Source: Geobacteraceae bacterium GWC2_55_20 (GTDB taxonomy: Bacteria > Desulfobacterota > Desulfuromonadia > Geobacterales > Pseudopelobacteraceae). Taken from it: DNA of 64,000 nucleotides. The translations under genes were made by a program, and so were the position numbers. Below, one piece after another: positions 9,673 through 18,379 of this stretch (position 1 is its first letter; the number at the start of each line of letters is the position of its first letter). The stretch lies in NCBI GenBank assembly GCA_001802125.1, contig MGZK01000008.1:1-64000 (forward strand), given 5' to 3'. The notes under the pieces are model-generated. The model was not told the DNA's origin, searched no databases, and was given only the letters and a program-made list of their open reading frames with translations.

Positions 9673-10020
9673 ATGAAAATCGTTAATATTTCAAAAAAAG
9701 CTCTGCTTTGTATCTCACTGTTAGGCTTAACAGTTCCGTGCATGGCAAACGAGATTCCCCAATCAGGAAAACATGTGCAACGTGTTGAGCAGGAAGAAGC
9801 AATTGTGGTAAATATCGACCAGAACTATGTCACCCTTCAGTCGATTGGAGACAAGGACAAAATATCTTCCATTCCATTCAGCAATACCGGTAGATTAAAA
9901 GTCGGAGACAAGGTGATCGTAACCGGCAATACTTTTAAGATAAAAGATGATGCCGGGCAAGCCGGCTCCGGGGGAGCTTCATCCGATGAGAAATCACCTG
10001 AGAACGGTAAAAAGCTGTAA
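9673..10020 (+). CDS. Small exported protein of unknown function
   Basis: 115 aa from ATG 9673. This start is 7 bp after GGAGG at 9661-9665, whereas the in-frame ATG at 9667 is only 1 bp away. A signal peptide (KKALLCISLLGLTVPCMA, cleavage near NEIPQ) implies periplasmic location. The mature part holds a small beta-rich module (EEAIVVNIDQNYVTLQS, LKVGDKVIVTGNTFKI) that resembles short OB-like or SH3-like folds, then a low-complexity Gly/Ser/Lys tail. No family was recognised. It stands alone and is followed by a strong terminator. Confidence 0.7.
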   Translation: MKIVNISKKALLCISLLGLTVPCMANEIPQSGKHVQRVEQEEAIVVNIDQNYVTLQSIGDKDKISSIPFSNTGRLKVGDKVIVTGNTFKIKDDAGQAGSGGASSDEKSPENGKKL

Positions 10021-10128
10021 AAGGCGTGCTGATTCACGGGCAGTTCAATTCCCACGACTCCGTCATTAGAACGGTTGCCGCTGCCGGCATGCATTAAACG
10101 ACACAAAACAAAATCAATGGAGAGATAT

Positions 10129-10175
10129 AAAAGATGGGATATTCCGATTTGCTCGGCATATCCCATCTTTTTTTT
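10129..10175 (+). terminator. Rho-independent terminator
   Basis: AAAAGATGGGATAT pairs with ATATCCCATCTTTT around a loop of about 15 bases, followed by a run of T to 10175. It lies 110 bp after the small exported protein and before the convergent aminotransferase. Confidence 0.85.
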
Positions 10176-10213
10176 ACATTTGACCTCACAACGACCTTCT
10201 TAGAAACAAATCA

Positions 10214-11518
10214 TCAAGCCAGATCCTGCACTCCCTGATAAATGATATCGAACAGTTCCTGGATATTTTCCTCGGCAATACAGGAAAAGGCGATACGCAG
10301 GTCCGTTTTGGTGGTGGAAATGGCACCGACTCCGTATTTATCAAGCAAATGGATACGCAACTTTTCAGCTTCCACGGTTTTCAATTTCAGGCACATGAAA
10401 TAACCGGAGTTGAACGGGTAGTAATCCCATGCTTTCTGATATTTGTCGCTGTTGAGCACCTGTTTGGTTTTCAGCGCGCGGCCTTTCATCACCTGGAATT
10501 TTTCCTCCTTCTGGGCAAGGAATTGTGGTGAGCGAAGCGCCTCGATGACAAAAGTCTGGGAAGGATGCGGACAGTTGGAGATCTTGGCACGGATAATACC
10601 CATGGCCTTCTTTTCAAGGGCTGTCATGACCGGAGCATTTTCATAACCGTTGCCATCGGCAAAGGTAATAAAGCCGGTACGGAAACCCCAAACGAACTCT
10701 TCCTTGGTAGCGCCATCCAGTTTGATTGCCAGGATGCGCGGATGCAGGTTGGCCAGTTTGCCAAACAGCGACTCTTTCAGGCTGTCCTCGTAGAACAGAC
10801 CGAAGTAGGCGTCATCGGAAATGGCAACAACATTGCAACCCGCTTCGGCCACCTCTTTGATGGCTGCCACAATGGCGTCGCCCTCAGCAACGGTCGGTGT
10901 GTAGCCACTTGGGTTATTAGGGAAATTGAGCAGTACTATTGCTTTCCCCTTTTCCTCGGCGGTATTTTTCAGTTCAGCTTTAAAGGCCTCCACATCATAG
11001 CCACCGGTGGCGGTAAAAGTAGGATGTTTCTTGACGATAGCTCCGTTGCAGGTGCCGAAGGTCAGGTTGTAGTTACCCCACAGCATATCCGGCAGGATCA
11101 GGTGATCGCCTTTATCGACAAACATGTCGCCCACGATGGAGAGACCGTGGGTCAAGGCATTGGTAACAATCGGGTTGCTGAAATGCTTGCCATTCTGGCT
11201 GGGATTTTCCCGCAGCATTTTTTCACGCCACAAGGCACGCAGCTCCGGCTTGCCGGCCGGAGGCGCATAGGGGAAAATATCCTTTGGATCAAAGGCGGAA
11301 AGTTTGTCCTGAATGCACTGCAGAAACATCGGGCCACCGTTTTCTGTGGCAATGCCGATGGTAGCGTTAAATTTGTGCGCTTTTTCCTTTGCTTCAGCCG
11401 ACTGGGTCAAAATACCTTTTGGGAAAAAAAGGTTTTTACCAAGGTCGGACAACATCTCCAAAACGTGCGGACTGTGTTGCGTAAGCTGATCGTTGAGTTC
11501 CTGTGCTAATGGATTCAT
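10214..11518 (-). CDS. PLP-dependent aminotransferase, class I/II
   Basis: 434 aa. Start ATG at 11518 is preceded on the minus strand by AGGAGG at good spacing; in-frame codons further upstream look non-coding. Fold type I features are present: NFPNNPSGYTP (substrate and PLP contact), AISDDAYFGLFY (Asp and Tyr of the cofactor site), and the Schiff-base lysine in LDGATKEEFVWGFRTGF, whose arginine probably binds the alpha-carboxylate. The large-domain helix GIATENGGPMFL and the YAPPAGKPELR segment are typical. It transfers an amino group between an amino acid and a 2-oxo acid in the cytosol; the substrate is not evident from sequence. It is a monocistronic gene running against the small exported protein upstream of it in the window. 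Confidence 0.9.
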   Translation of the reverse strand: MNPLAQELNDQLTQHSPHVLEMLSDLGKNLFFPKGILTQSAEAKEKAHKFNATIGIATENGGPMFLQCIQDKLSAFDPKDIFPYAPPAGKPELRALWREKMLRENPSQNGKHFSNPIVTNALTHGLSIVGDMFVDKGDHLILPDMLWGNYNLTFGTCNGAIVKKHPTFTATGGYDVEAFKAELKNTAEEKGKAIVLLNFPNNPSGYTPTVAEGDAIVAAIKEVAEAGCNVVAISDDAYFGLFYEDSLKESLFGKLANLHPRILAIKLDGATKEEFVWGFRTGFITFADGNGYENAPVMTALEKKAMGIIRAKISNCPHPSQTFVIEALRSPQFLAQKEEKFQVMKGRALKTKQVLNSDKYQKAWDYYPFNSGYFMCLKLKTVEAEKLRIHLLDKYGVGAISTTKTDLRIAFSCIAEENIQELFDIIYQGVQDLA

Positions 11519-11771
11519 CGTACTCCTCCTGTTTATTGTTGCTTCCACAATGGATGCAGGGCTTATTGGCTGCGGATAATATTATGGGAGTAGAACAACA
11601 CCGGCCCATTTTTGTCAATAGATAAATGCAATGCCTGCCAATAGTATTGGTATACACAGGGGGTCCAGGGGATGTCAGTATTTGATATGAAAACTTTATC
11701 TTTAATTCTTGAGATGATATTGTGTAAGTGCTTTCCTGTGCATTTAACTTTACTTATTCAAAGGATTATTC

Positions 11772-12878
11772 ATGCAAAGCGTTACCTATGACGTTCTCAT
11801 TATCGGCGGTGGTCCTGCCGGACTTTCAACCGCTTACCTCTGTCATAAAAACGGTCTTTCCTATCTGGTTCTTGAATCGGGCAAGGCCATTTTCCAGGGG
11901 ATTGCTAACACCTACCCGGAAGGGAAACTGGTATACGCCTCCAAACCCAAGGACGCGCCGGAACCCTTCATGGTCGAGGAACTTCGCCCACCCGACAAAC
12001 CGGTTACCGTCGAGAGCTACCTGCAGTATGTGCAGCACTTCGTGCAGCATGAGAACCTGAATGTGCAGACCGAGGTGGCCTTCGAGGATATCAAGGACGA
12101 ACGGGACGGCTTGACCGTAATTACATCCAAAGGCAACTTCAAGGGGAAGAAGGTCGTACTCTCCTTCGGCAGCAACATCCCCCGCGAACTCTCGGTTTAC
12201 GGCGATGCCAAGATGGTGGCCAAGAACGTCGATGATCCGGGCAAATACATCGGCATCAAGACTCTGGTGATCGGCGGCGGCAACACCGCTGCCGATGTGA
12301 TCATCAACATCCTCAAGAGCAAACGTGAGGTCAATGACACACAGCCGGTTTACTGGGCTCACAAGGCCGAGATCTTCGATGTCAACAAGGAGACCGCCCA
12401 GCGTCTGGGCGAAGAGATTCTGCTGGGTGGGAACATCAGGCTGTTGCCCGGTGCTACTCCGCGCATCGGTGAAGTCGATGACGAGGGTGTTGACCGGCTG
12501 GTCATCCGCATCAACGAGTTCAAACAGGCCGACGGCATCGACCTGTACCACGCCTTGAGCTTCCCGATGCAGAATGTGATCGCCTGTATCGGTTCCCAGG
12601 GACCGGTGCCGATCTTCGACAAACTGGGCATACAGTCGATCGCCTGCGCTTCAGGGGTCTGCAAGATCGCCAAGGAGGGAGAAAGACTGGTGCTGCTGTC
12701 TTCCGGGTTTGAATCCACCCGCAAAGGGGTCTACGTGATCGGCGGAGCGATTTCACCCTCCTACATGAAAATCACCGAGGGTTCGATTGTGGAGGAAAAG
12801 CATCCCAACCTGATCTATACCGCAATCAACGACGCCTACCATGTGGTTGAAGCGATACGGGCAAAGATCGCAAAATAA
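11772..12878 (+). CDS. YpdA-like FAD/NAD(P)-dependent oxidoreductase
   Basis: 368 aa flavoprotein of the thioredoxin-reductase-like fold. The FAD-binding Rossmann motif GGGPAGLSTAYLC is at about residues 12-24 and the NAD(P)-binding motif GGGNTAADV at about 174-182; a GGAISP segment near the end is the usual second FAD contact. The CxxC redox pair of true thioredoxin reductases is missing, as in YpdA/bacillithiol-disulfide-reductase-like and related proteins. It is cytosolic, and the substrate is unknown. AAAGGA precedes ATG 11772. It is a single gene, convergent with the amrB gene and separated from it by a symmetric terminator. Confidence 0.85.
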   Translation: MQSVTYDVLIIGGGPAGLSTAYLCHKNGLSYLVLESGKAIFQGIANTYPEGKLVYASKPKDAPEPFMVEELRPPDKPVTVESYLQYVQHFVQHENLNVQTEVAFEDIKDERDGLTVITSKGNFKGKKVVLSFGSNIPRELSVYGDAKMVAKNVDDPGKYIGIKTLVIGGGNTAADVIINILKSKREVNDTQPVYWAHKAEIFDVNKETAQRLGEEILLGGNIRLLPGATPRIGEVDDEGVDRLVIRINEFKQADGIDLYHALSFPMQNVIACIGSQGPVPIFDKLGIQSIACASGVCKIAKEGERLVLLSSGFESTRKGVYVIGGAISPSYMKITEGSIVEEKHPNLIYTAINDAYHVVEAIRAKIAK

Positions 12879-12904
12879 CTGTCGCCGTATCGATAGTTGA
12901 CAAT

Positions 12905-12934
12905 AAAAAAGCCCCCGGAATCGGGGGCTTTTTT
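12905..12934. terminator. Bidirectional rho-independent terminator
   Basis: AAAAAAGCCCCCG, loop GAAT, CGGGGGCTTTTTT: a perfect hairpin with A and T runs on both sides. It lies between convergent genes and can stop transcription in both directions. Confidence 0.93.
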
Positions 12935-12952
12935 GCTGCATGCATCAAGTTG

Positions 12953-13756
12953 TCAGTAAACAGTCACCGCGGCATAACCGACCACCTGGCGATGGTCGCC
13001 GGACACATCCCCGCTGTTGCCGTAGGCAACCAGTTCGGCCGTCAGGGCTCCCAATTCACGGGTGGCCTCCAACATCACCGCGGAAGGGGCAACTCCGCAC
13101 ATGGTGATATGCCGGCTGCGGCAGATATCCAGCAATCCCTCGGCGTCGAAGGCCATGACCTTCTCCAGCGCCAGTTGATCCTTGCTGCGGGCGGAATCGG
13201 CAGATTCGTAGTGGGTCATGTCCGAACTGGCAACGATCAGCACATCCCCGTCGTATTCACGGATTGCAGCGGCAATGCCGCTGCCGATCGCAGCCAGCGC
13301 CGTGTAATCGCCGCGTCCGAGGCAGATCGCCGAGATGGAAACATCGGGACGCAGGTACTGGATAAAGGGGAGCTGGACTTCAAGGGAATGCTCATACTGG
13401 TGAGCGACACGATCGGGCTGGAGATACGCGACATGTTGCAGCAGGAGACTGTTGAGGCGTGAGTTTACCGGCACCGTTCCCAACGGGGTCAGCCATTCAC
13501 CATCCGGATAAAGAGCAGCAGGAGAGCCGTTGCCGGTATGGTTGGGGCCGATGATCAGCACCGTTTGCGGAATTTCGATTTGCGAGTAGACTTGGCCGGC
13601 AATCGCCCCGGAATAGACATAACCGGCATGGGGTGAAATAATTCCGAGCACCCTGCGCCTGGAATCGTTTTCGGGGACAAGAGCCGCCAGTGTCGATTTA
13701 AGCTGCTGAATACCGCCTGGATAGAATTGACCCGCCACGACCGGTTGACGCTGCAT
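12953..13756 (-). CDS. amrB: AmmeMemoRadiSam system protein B (MEMO1 family)
   Basis: 267 aa, full length for the MEMO/AmrB family. The N-terminal AGQFYPG, then ISPHAGYVYSG, IGPNHTG, EHSLEVQLPF and SSDMTHY segments are family landmarks; the conserved histidines form the metal site seen in MEMO1 and the related LigB dioxygenases. In bacteria this protein is usually encoded near AmmeMemoRadiSam system proteins A and a radical SAM protein, neither of which is visible here. The reaction is not established. It probably forms the distal end of a minus-strand cluster with scpB, scpA and trpS, 24 bp after scpB. Confidence 0.9.
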   Translation of the reverse strand: MQRQPVVAGQFYPGGIQQLKSTLAALVPENDSRRRVLGIISPHAGYVYSGAIAGQVYSQIEIPQTVLIIGPNHTGNGSPAALYPDGEWLTPLGTVPVNSRLNSLLLQHVAYLQPDRVAHQYEHSLEVQLPFIQYLRPDVSISAICLGRGDYTALAAIGSGIAAAIREYDGDVLIVASSDMTHYESADSARSKDQLALEKVMAFDAEGLLDICRSRHITMCGVAPSAVMLEATRELGALTAELVAYGNSGDVSGDHRQVVGYAAVTVY

Positions 13757-13780
13757 GATAGACCTCCCTGATTTGAAGTA

Positions 13781-14386
13781 TCACTCAAACGGCAAATCAC
13801 TCTCCACCGGGACCGCCCGCGCCTGTCCCAGCGGCAACTCTTCCTGGCGCTCATATTGCGGCACTTCGTCAAGCGCCTGGATTTCTTTAAGTGTCGGTAG
13901 ACTCTTTAGGTCCTTAAGCCCGAATATTTCAAGGAATTCTTTCGATGTACCATAAATCAGCGGCCGGCCGGGTATGTCCTTTTTGCCCAGAATTCTGACC
14001 ACTCTTTTTTCCAGCAATGATTTTAAGATACCACCGCAATCGACACCGCGCAGATGCTCGATCTCGGCGCGGGTAATCGGCTGACGATAGGCAACGATCG
14101 CCAGCGTTTCCAGGGCCGATTGGGAAAACTTGGACGCACGGGCCTTGATGTGGCGTGTGACATAGCCCTGATAGGTGGCGCGTGTTCTGAACTGCCAGCC
14201 GCCGGCGACCGCAACCAGTTCGAATCCCCCGCCCCTTGCCTCGTGGAATTCCGCCAGTTCCGACAATGCCGCCCGCACCTCGTCACGCTCGAATTCGTCG
14301 AGCAGGTCACAGATCCGGTCAGTCGATATCGCGGAATCGGATGTAAATATGATGCTTTCTATGATCGAGGACAGTGTAGATGACAT
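13781..14386 (-). CDS. scpB: SMC-ScpAB complex subunit ScpB
   Basis: 201 aa, usual length. It is a winged-helix protein of the bacterial condensin complex, dimerising and binding ScpA to organise and segregate the chromosome. Typical segments: IIESIIFTSDSAIS at the N-terminus, RTRATYQGYV, and ALETLAIVAYRQPITRAEIEHLRGVDCGG, the most conserved family stretch, followed by KKDIPGRPLIYGTSKEFLEIFGL. Starts at ATG 14386, 6 bp after the scpA stop, so the two are co-transcribed as in most bacteria. Confidence 0.96.
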   Translation of the reverse strand: MSSTLSSIIESIIFTSDSAISTDRICDLLDEFERDEVRAALSELAEFHEARGGGFELVAVAGGWQFRTRATYQGYVTRHIKARASKFSQSALETLAIVAYRQPITRAEIEHLRGVDCGGILKSLLEKRVVRILGKKDIPGRPLIYGTSKEFLEIFGLKDLKSLPTLKEIQALDEVPQYERQEELPLGQARAVPVESDLPFE

Positions 14387-14392
14387 TATGAA

Positions 14393-15196
14393 TTATTCTT
14401 CCGAAAGAGTCTGGGTCACTGCTGGAACAAACCAGATTGATCCGTGCCGGTCTCCCTGGAAGATGCGGATCAACTTGAGGCGACAGAGTTCCAGCAGTGC
14501 CAGGAATGTCACTATGATCCGTTCGCGGGTCAATTCGTCCCGCACCAGATCGTCGAATTGGACGGTTTCCTTTTCCTGCAGCAGTGAAAGTATCTCATTG
14601 ATACAGTCCGCGATGCTGAGCGAATCTCCCGGTGCGACGTCGTGGAAGCTCTCGACCGGGATACGGATCAGAAGCACACGGAATGCGTCAACCAGCTCGA
14701 ACAGGCTGACTTCCAGCGGCCCTTCCTCGTTCTGGGCTGCCAGTAGAAACGGTTCGGTCACCGCTCTGGTAAAGACCTCCCGCCCCAGCAGCGCCCGTGC
14801 CCCGATCACCATCCCGGCTTCCTTGTACTGCTGGTACTCCAGCAGGCGCCGCACCAGTTCTGCCCGCGGATCGGCCTCTTCATCCTCGGCCTCTTCCTGA
14901 TCATCCAGTGGCAGCAGCTGACGTGATTTGATATGCAGAAGCGTTGCGGCCATAACCAGAAAGTCACCCGCTACTTCCAGGTTGAGCTCCTTCATCAGCT
15001 TGATGTAATCCAGGTACTGGCGGGTAATCACCGCAATTGAAATATCGTAGATATCCAGTTCGTTCTTCTTGATCAGGTGCAGCAGCAGATCCATCGGCCC
15101 ATCGAACTTGTCCAGATGTACGCTGTACTGCTCGTGAAAACCATCCAGAAGTGGCGCGGCATCATCGGCAAAATGTCGTGCTTCGCTTCTGCTCAT
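14393..15196 (-). CDS. scpA: SMC-ScpAB complex subunit ScpA (kleisin)
   Basis: 267 aa kleisin that bridges the SMC head domains. The N-terminal FDGPMDLLLHLIKKNELDIYDISIAVITRQYLDYI is the family signature for the SMC neck-binding helix; AGDFLVMAATLLHIKSRQLLP follows. The middle is acidic and the C-terminal winged helix ends with ELCRLKLIRIFQ. The start at 15196 is 1 bp from the trpS stop, implying translational coupling in trpS-scpA-scpB order. Confidence 0.96.
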   Translation of the reverse strand: MSRSEARHFADDAAPLLDGFHEQYSVHLDKFDGPMDLLLHLIKKNELDIYDISIAVITRQYLDYIKLMKELNLEVAGDFLVMAATLLHIKSRQLLPLDDQEEAEDEEADPRAELVRRLLEYQQYKEAGMVIGARALLGREVFTRAVTEPFLLAAQNEEGPLEVSLFELVDAFRVLLIRIPVESFHDVAPGDSLSIADCINEILSLLQEKETVQFDDLVRDELTRERIIVTFLALLELCRLKLIRIFQGDRHGSIWFVPAVTQTLSEE

Positions 15197-15197
15197 A

Positions 15198-16178
15198 TCA
15201 GAACTTCAATGCGGTGCGAACCTCGGTCATGACGGAGTCTGAAATCATTGACGCTCTCTGGCTGCCATGCCTTAAAAGATCATCCACAAAAGCGGGATTG
15301 ATGGCCAGCTCTTCACGCTTGGCTCTGCAGGGAGCCAGACGCTCGTTCATGCAGCCCGCCAGAATTCGTTTGCACTCAACACAACCGATCGATGCATTGC
15401 GACAGGCCGGGATTATTTCATCAAGCTTGTCCTGGGGAACATAGATACGATGCAGGTTGAAAGCCACGCAGACATCCGGATCGCCGGGATCGGCGCGGCG
15501 CACGCGGGCAGGATCGGTCATCATCGCCATGACTTTCTTGCTGGTTTCTTCAGCTGTATCCGAAAGGTAGATCGAGTTGCCGTAGGACTTGCTCATCTTG
15601 CGACCGTCAAGCCCAAGCAATTTAGGCGTTTCTGTCAGCAGCGCCTCGGGCTCCGGAAAGACACTTCCGTACAGGTGATTGAAACGCCGGGCGATCTCTC
15701 TGGTTATTTCCAGGTGCGGCAACTGGTCGTGCCCGACCGGAACCCTGGTTGCCTTATAGAGTATGATATCGGCGGCCATCAGCACCGGATAGCCGAGAAA
15801 ACCGAATGTGGAAAGATCGCGCTGGTCAATGTTGTCCAGCATCTCCTTGTAGGTCGGATTGCGTTCGAGCCAGGACACTGGTGTGATCATCGAGAGGATC
15901 AGGTTCAATTCGGAATGATGCGGCACCAGGCTCTGGCGGAAGACGACACTCTTGGCCGGATCAAGACCGAAGGCAACCCAGTCCAATACCATTTCGCGGG
16001 TGCTTTCGGCAATTCCGGACGTATCCGCGTATTCGGTGGTCAATGAATGCCAGTCAGCGACAAAAAAGAAACAGTCGTATGAATCCTGCATTCTGATCCA
16101 GTTTTCAAGAACTCCATGATAATGCCCGATATGCAACCTGCCGCTCGGCCTCATGCCGCTGACAACGCGTTGTTTCAT
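15198..16178 (-). CDS. trpS: Tryptophanyl-tRNA synthetase
   Basis: 326 aa class Ic aminoacyl-tRNA synthetase that charges tRNA-Trp in the cytosol. The HIGH-type motif is GRLHIGHYHG (about residues 14-23) and the KMSKS motif is GRKMSKSYGNSIYL near residue 195. VGHDQLPHLEITREIARRFN and PVLMAADIILYKA are conserved tryptophan- and ATP-site segments. Start ATG 16178 fits the usual N-terminus (RVVSGMRPSG). It heads the trpS-scpA-scpB group. Confidence 0.97.
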   Translation of the reverse strand: MKQRVVSGMRPSGRLHIGHYHGVLENWIRMQDSYDCFFFVADWHSLTTEYADTSGIAESTREMVLDWVAFGLDPAKSVVFRQSLVPHHSELNLILSMITPVSWLERNPTYKEMLDNIDQRDLSTFGFLGYPVLMAADIILYKATRVPVGHDQLPHLEITREIARRFNHLYGSVFPEPEALLTETPKLLGLDGRKMSKSYGNSIYLSDTAEETSKKVMAMMTDPARVRRADPGDPDVCVAFNLHRIYVPQDKLDEIIPACRNASIGCVECKRILAGCMNERLAPCRAKREELAINPAFVDDLLRHGSQRASMISDSVMTEVRTALKF

Positions 16179-16309
16179 AGATAACAGCTCCTTGTGCTTT
16201 TTTAATCCGGTAAATCAGCAGATTCATCAGGGATGGAGGTTGCCTTTGACGGTATTTCTGCTATTGTGGCAAACCTGTATTCATACCAAAACCGGACAGG
16301 GAAATTTAC

Positions 16310-16774
16310 ATGAACCAACACAAAATTGAAACCAAAATCATGAATCCATTGATCGGCGCCAGCATACCGCTACCGGGTTATGCCACCACCGGCGCGGCGG
16401 CGCTCGACCTGCGCGCCTGTCTGGAGCACTCCATGACGGTCCAACCGGGTGAGACCGTACTGGTACCGAGCGGTATTGCCATCAGCATCCACGATCCGGG
16501 ACTGGTAGCGCTGCTGGTTCCCCGTTCAGGCCTGGGCATCAAGCACGGCATCGTGCTGGCCAATACTGTCGGAGTGATCGATTCGGATTATCAGGGCGAG
16601 ATTGGTATCGGCATTTTCAATCGGGGTCTGCAGCCCTACACGATTGAACCGGGCGAGCGGATCTGCCAGATGATGTTCGTTCCCGTGACTCAGGTTGCAC
16701 TGGAGCTGGTTTCCGAATTCAGCCGGGAATCAGAGCGCGGTACAGGGGGATTTGGCTCAACCGGCAGCAGGTAG
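16310..16774 (+). CDS. dut: dUTP diphosphatase
   Basis: 154 aa homotrimeric dUTPase; hydrolyses dUTP to dUMP and pyrophosphate, keeping uracil out of DNA. All five family motifs are visible: AALDLRA (1), PRSGLG (2), [11 protein letters not shown] (3, with the catalytic Asp), GERICQMMF (4) and [10 protein letters not shown] (5, the C-terminal arm). ATG 16310 follows AGGGA. Divergent from trpS and convergent with the PilZ gene. Confidence 0.97.
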   Translation: MNQHKIETKIMNPLIGASIPLPGYATTGAAALDLRACLEHSMTVQPGETVLVPSGIAISIHDPGLVALLVPRSGLGIKHGIVLANTVGVIDSDYQGEIGIGIFNRGLQPYTIEPGERICQMMFVPVTQVALELVSEFSRESERGTGGFGSTGSR

Positions 16775-16792
16775 ACATGATGGGGCAATGCA

Positions 16793-17866
16793 TCAATACT
16801 TGTTGTACTTTTCCTGATACTTCTTGATCGCATCCTCAAAAATCATTTCGATCTCACCCTTGGGTCGATTATGTGCGTAACCCCAGAAATAGTTTATCAA
16901 GGCTGCTGAAATCAGGGTGATAACTATCGCTGAAACTGCCCAGGCAACCAATGATCTGGCATTGAATATTCCCGATGCATACTTGTCATCGTCCCCATTG
17001 ACCCCTCTAAACAGGTATCTTTCCCTCATTTGCCGGATTCTTTTGAGCTGGATATTGGAAATATGGTTGACTATCGCGTCGCGTTCACGCTCACCGATGT
17101 AAACAAACTGCATACCGGTATTGAAATATACCTGATCGCTTCCCGCGGCAAAGTTCCGGTTTGCAAAGATCACCCGTGCAATCACGTCCACAACCCTCCG
17201 TGGCGAAGGAACGAGAATTTCAAGCAGCACATACTCCCCGTTTTCAAAATCCTGGTGGGTTATGAGCCGGATACCACCACCGCTGACATTTGCCGCCAGC
17301 GGTATTATGGTATCCCATGAATCAGCGGTTTCACTTTCGCCGGCAATCCGCCCCTCCGCATCCTGAATTTTTTCATTGGGGAGATCGGCACTTTGGGATA
17401 GCAGATCACTACTCCAGATTTTTTCCTTCTGCTCCAGCTCAATCTGCTGACGGTGCGCCCGGCGCAATTCCCACTGTCTGTGGAGCACCTCGATATTCTG
17501 TTCTCTGCTAACATAGTATTTGATGGGAAGAAATGCATCGATCCGGTAGTATTCGCGCAGTTCATCGGAGACAATTTCGCCGATCAGCCTTAGAAGCAGT
17601 TCCCGTGAATCACCTTCCGAGACAATGATGGCCCGGCAACTGTATCCGGCGCCCTCTTTCCCCCCCCGCAATTCAAGTATCTGTCCATACTGGAGCTTTA
17701 CGCTGACAGGCAGAACATCTCTTGAAAGTTGCAGGGAAACGAGGTCTTCGTCGATATTATGAATAATGGCCCAGTCCCTGAATACTTCGGCGTTAGGCAA
17801 TGGAATGCCGACACCAACCTTGATACCGACCGAAAAAAAACGGGTATACTGTTCAAGGTCACTCAT
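16793..17866 (-). CDS. PilZ-domain protein with C-terminal membrane anchor
   Basis: 357 aa. A likely c-di-GMP receptor: the two binding signatures are present, RxxxR as REYYR at about residues 104-108 and (D/N)xSxxG as NVSGGG at about 193-198. They are separated by an unusually long insertion (about 85 residues) containing a charged, probably coiled-coil segment (RQWELRRAHRQQIELEQKEK). An N-terminal domain of about 90 residues resembles the flagellar-brake-like domain that precedes PilZ in such proteins. Near the C-terminus LVAWAVSAIVITLISAALIN is one transmembrane helix. Start ATG 17866 lies 8 bp after AGGAG; a TTG directly upstream is possible. The output target is unknown. Confidence 0.85.
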   Translation of the reverse strand: MSDLEQYTRFFSVGIKVGVGIPLPNAEVFRDWAIIHNIDEDLVSLQLSRDVLPVSVKLQYGQILELRGGKEGAGYSCRAIIVSEGDSRELLLRLIGEIVSDELREYYRIDAFLPIKYYVSREQNIEVLHRQWELRRAHRQQIELEQKEKIWSSDLLSQSADLPNEKIQDAEGRIAGESETADSWDTIIPLAANVSGGGIRLITHQDFENGEYVLLEILVPSPRRVVDVIARVIFANRNFAAGSDQVYFNTGMQFVYIGERERDAIVNHISNIQLKRIRQMRERYLFRGVNGDDDKYASGIFNARSLVAWAVSAIVITLISAALINYFWGYAHNRPKGEIEMIFEDAIKKYQEKYNKY

Positions 17867-17889
17867 CAATCAGCTCCTGGTAAATATAT

Positions 17890-18081
17890 TTATTTAAGAA
17901 CGCTGTTCAATGATGCCAACAGATCGTCAATATTGATTTTATGAACACCAGCGCCATGTTCCAGGGTCTCCAGGTCGGCTATCTGGCATTCATAACAATC
18001 AAGATTGAATTTTTTGAACACCGGCAGGGTTTCAGGGTGCTGTGTAATGATGTCGGAAATGATCATGTCTCGAGTAATCAT
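17890..18081 (-). CDS. DUF1858 domain protein (small redox-type domain)
   Basis: 63 aa from ATG 18081, preceded by GAGGG. It matches the short DUF1858 family: MIISDIITQHPETLPVFKKFNLDCYEC, in which the CxxC pair (here C-Y-E-C) is the conserved core, followed by a helix (LETLEHGAGVHKINIDDLLASL). The family is found alone or fused to hybrid-cluster proteins and is thought to bind via its cysteines; its function is not settled. It lies between the PilZ gene and a minus-strand terminator, so it probably has its own promoter. Confidence 0.85.
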   Translation of the reverse strand: MITRDMIISDIITQHPETLPVFKKFNLDCYECQIADLETLEHGAGVHKINIDDLLASLNSVLK

Positions 18082-18097
18082 CTGTACCCTCGCTCTC

Positions 18098-18130
18098 ATA
18101 AAAAGATGAGGCGCCTTTCAGCGCCTCACC
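18098..18130 (-). terminator. Rho-independent terminator (minus strand)
   Basis: On the minus strand GAGGCGC, loop TGAAAG, GCGCCTC is followed by ATCTTTTT. It sits just after the stop of the shortened aminotransferase frame, ending the rsmD-coaD transcript. Confidence 0.85.
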
Positions 18131-18138
18131 TTGACATG

Positions 18139-18324
18139 CTATTTTAGATTTTTTATCGCCTCTTCTATTCGGTGCATACCTTTTATTAAGTTTTCCATGC
18201 TGGTTGCAACTGAAAATCGGGCATATTTGTCGACGCCGCCAAACGGCATGTAGCGTGTAAAGCCGGCATCGAATGCCGGTGTGGGATACAGCTGAATTTG
18301 ATTTACGTGCTCTGCAAGCTTCAT
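18139..18324 (-). pseudogene. Internally deleted aspartate aminotransferase (N- and C-termini fused in frame)
   Basis: A 61-codon frame with a good ribosome site (AGGAAAG before ATG 18324). Its first ~20 residues, MKLAEHVNQIQLYPTPAFDA, read like the start of an AspB-type aspartate aminotransferase (MKLA-x-x-V-x-x-I-x-x-x-PT-x-x-x-DA). Its last ~30 residues, from KYARFSVATSMENLIKGMHR, read like the extreme C-terminus of the same family, which carries the RFSYATSMEN-like segment. The whole catalytic middle (roughly 330 residues with the PLP lysine) is missing, yet the frame is intact and both the ribosome site and terminator remain. A perfect inverted repeat, CCGGCAT-TCG-ATGCCGG, lies at the presumed junction. 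It is most likely a deletion pseudogene; a retained small peptide cannot be excluded. It follows coaD by 55 bp. Confidence 0.7.
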
Positions 18325-18379
18325 CATTCTTTCCTGCCAATTTTAGTGGGTGATTATCCACATTCCAGCTTTATCCGTA

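Noticed and set aside
10565-11509. Plus-strand open frame (314 codons) opposite the aminotransferase
   Set aside because: Shadow of a complete PLP enzyme with a good start; no motif of its own.
18239-18296. Hairpin CCGGCAT-TCG-ATGCCGG as a terminator
   Set aside because: It has no T run and lies inside the short frame; better read as the deletion junction.
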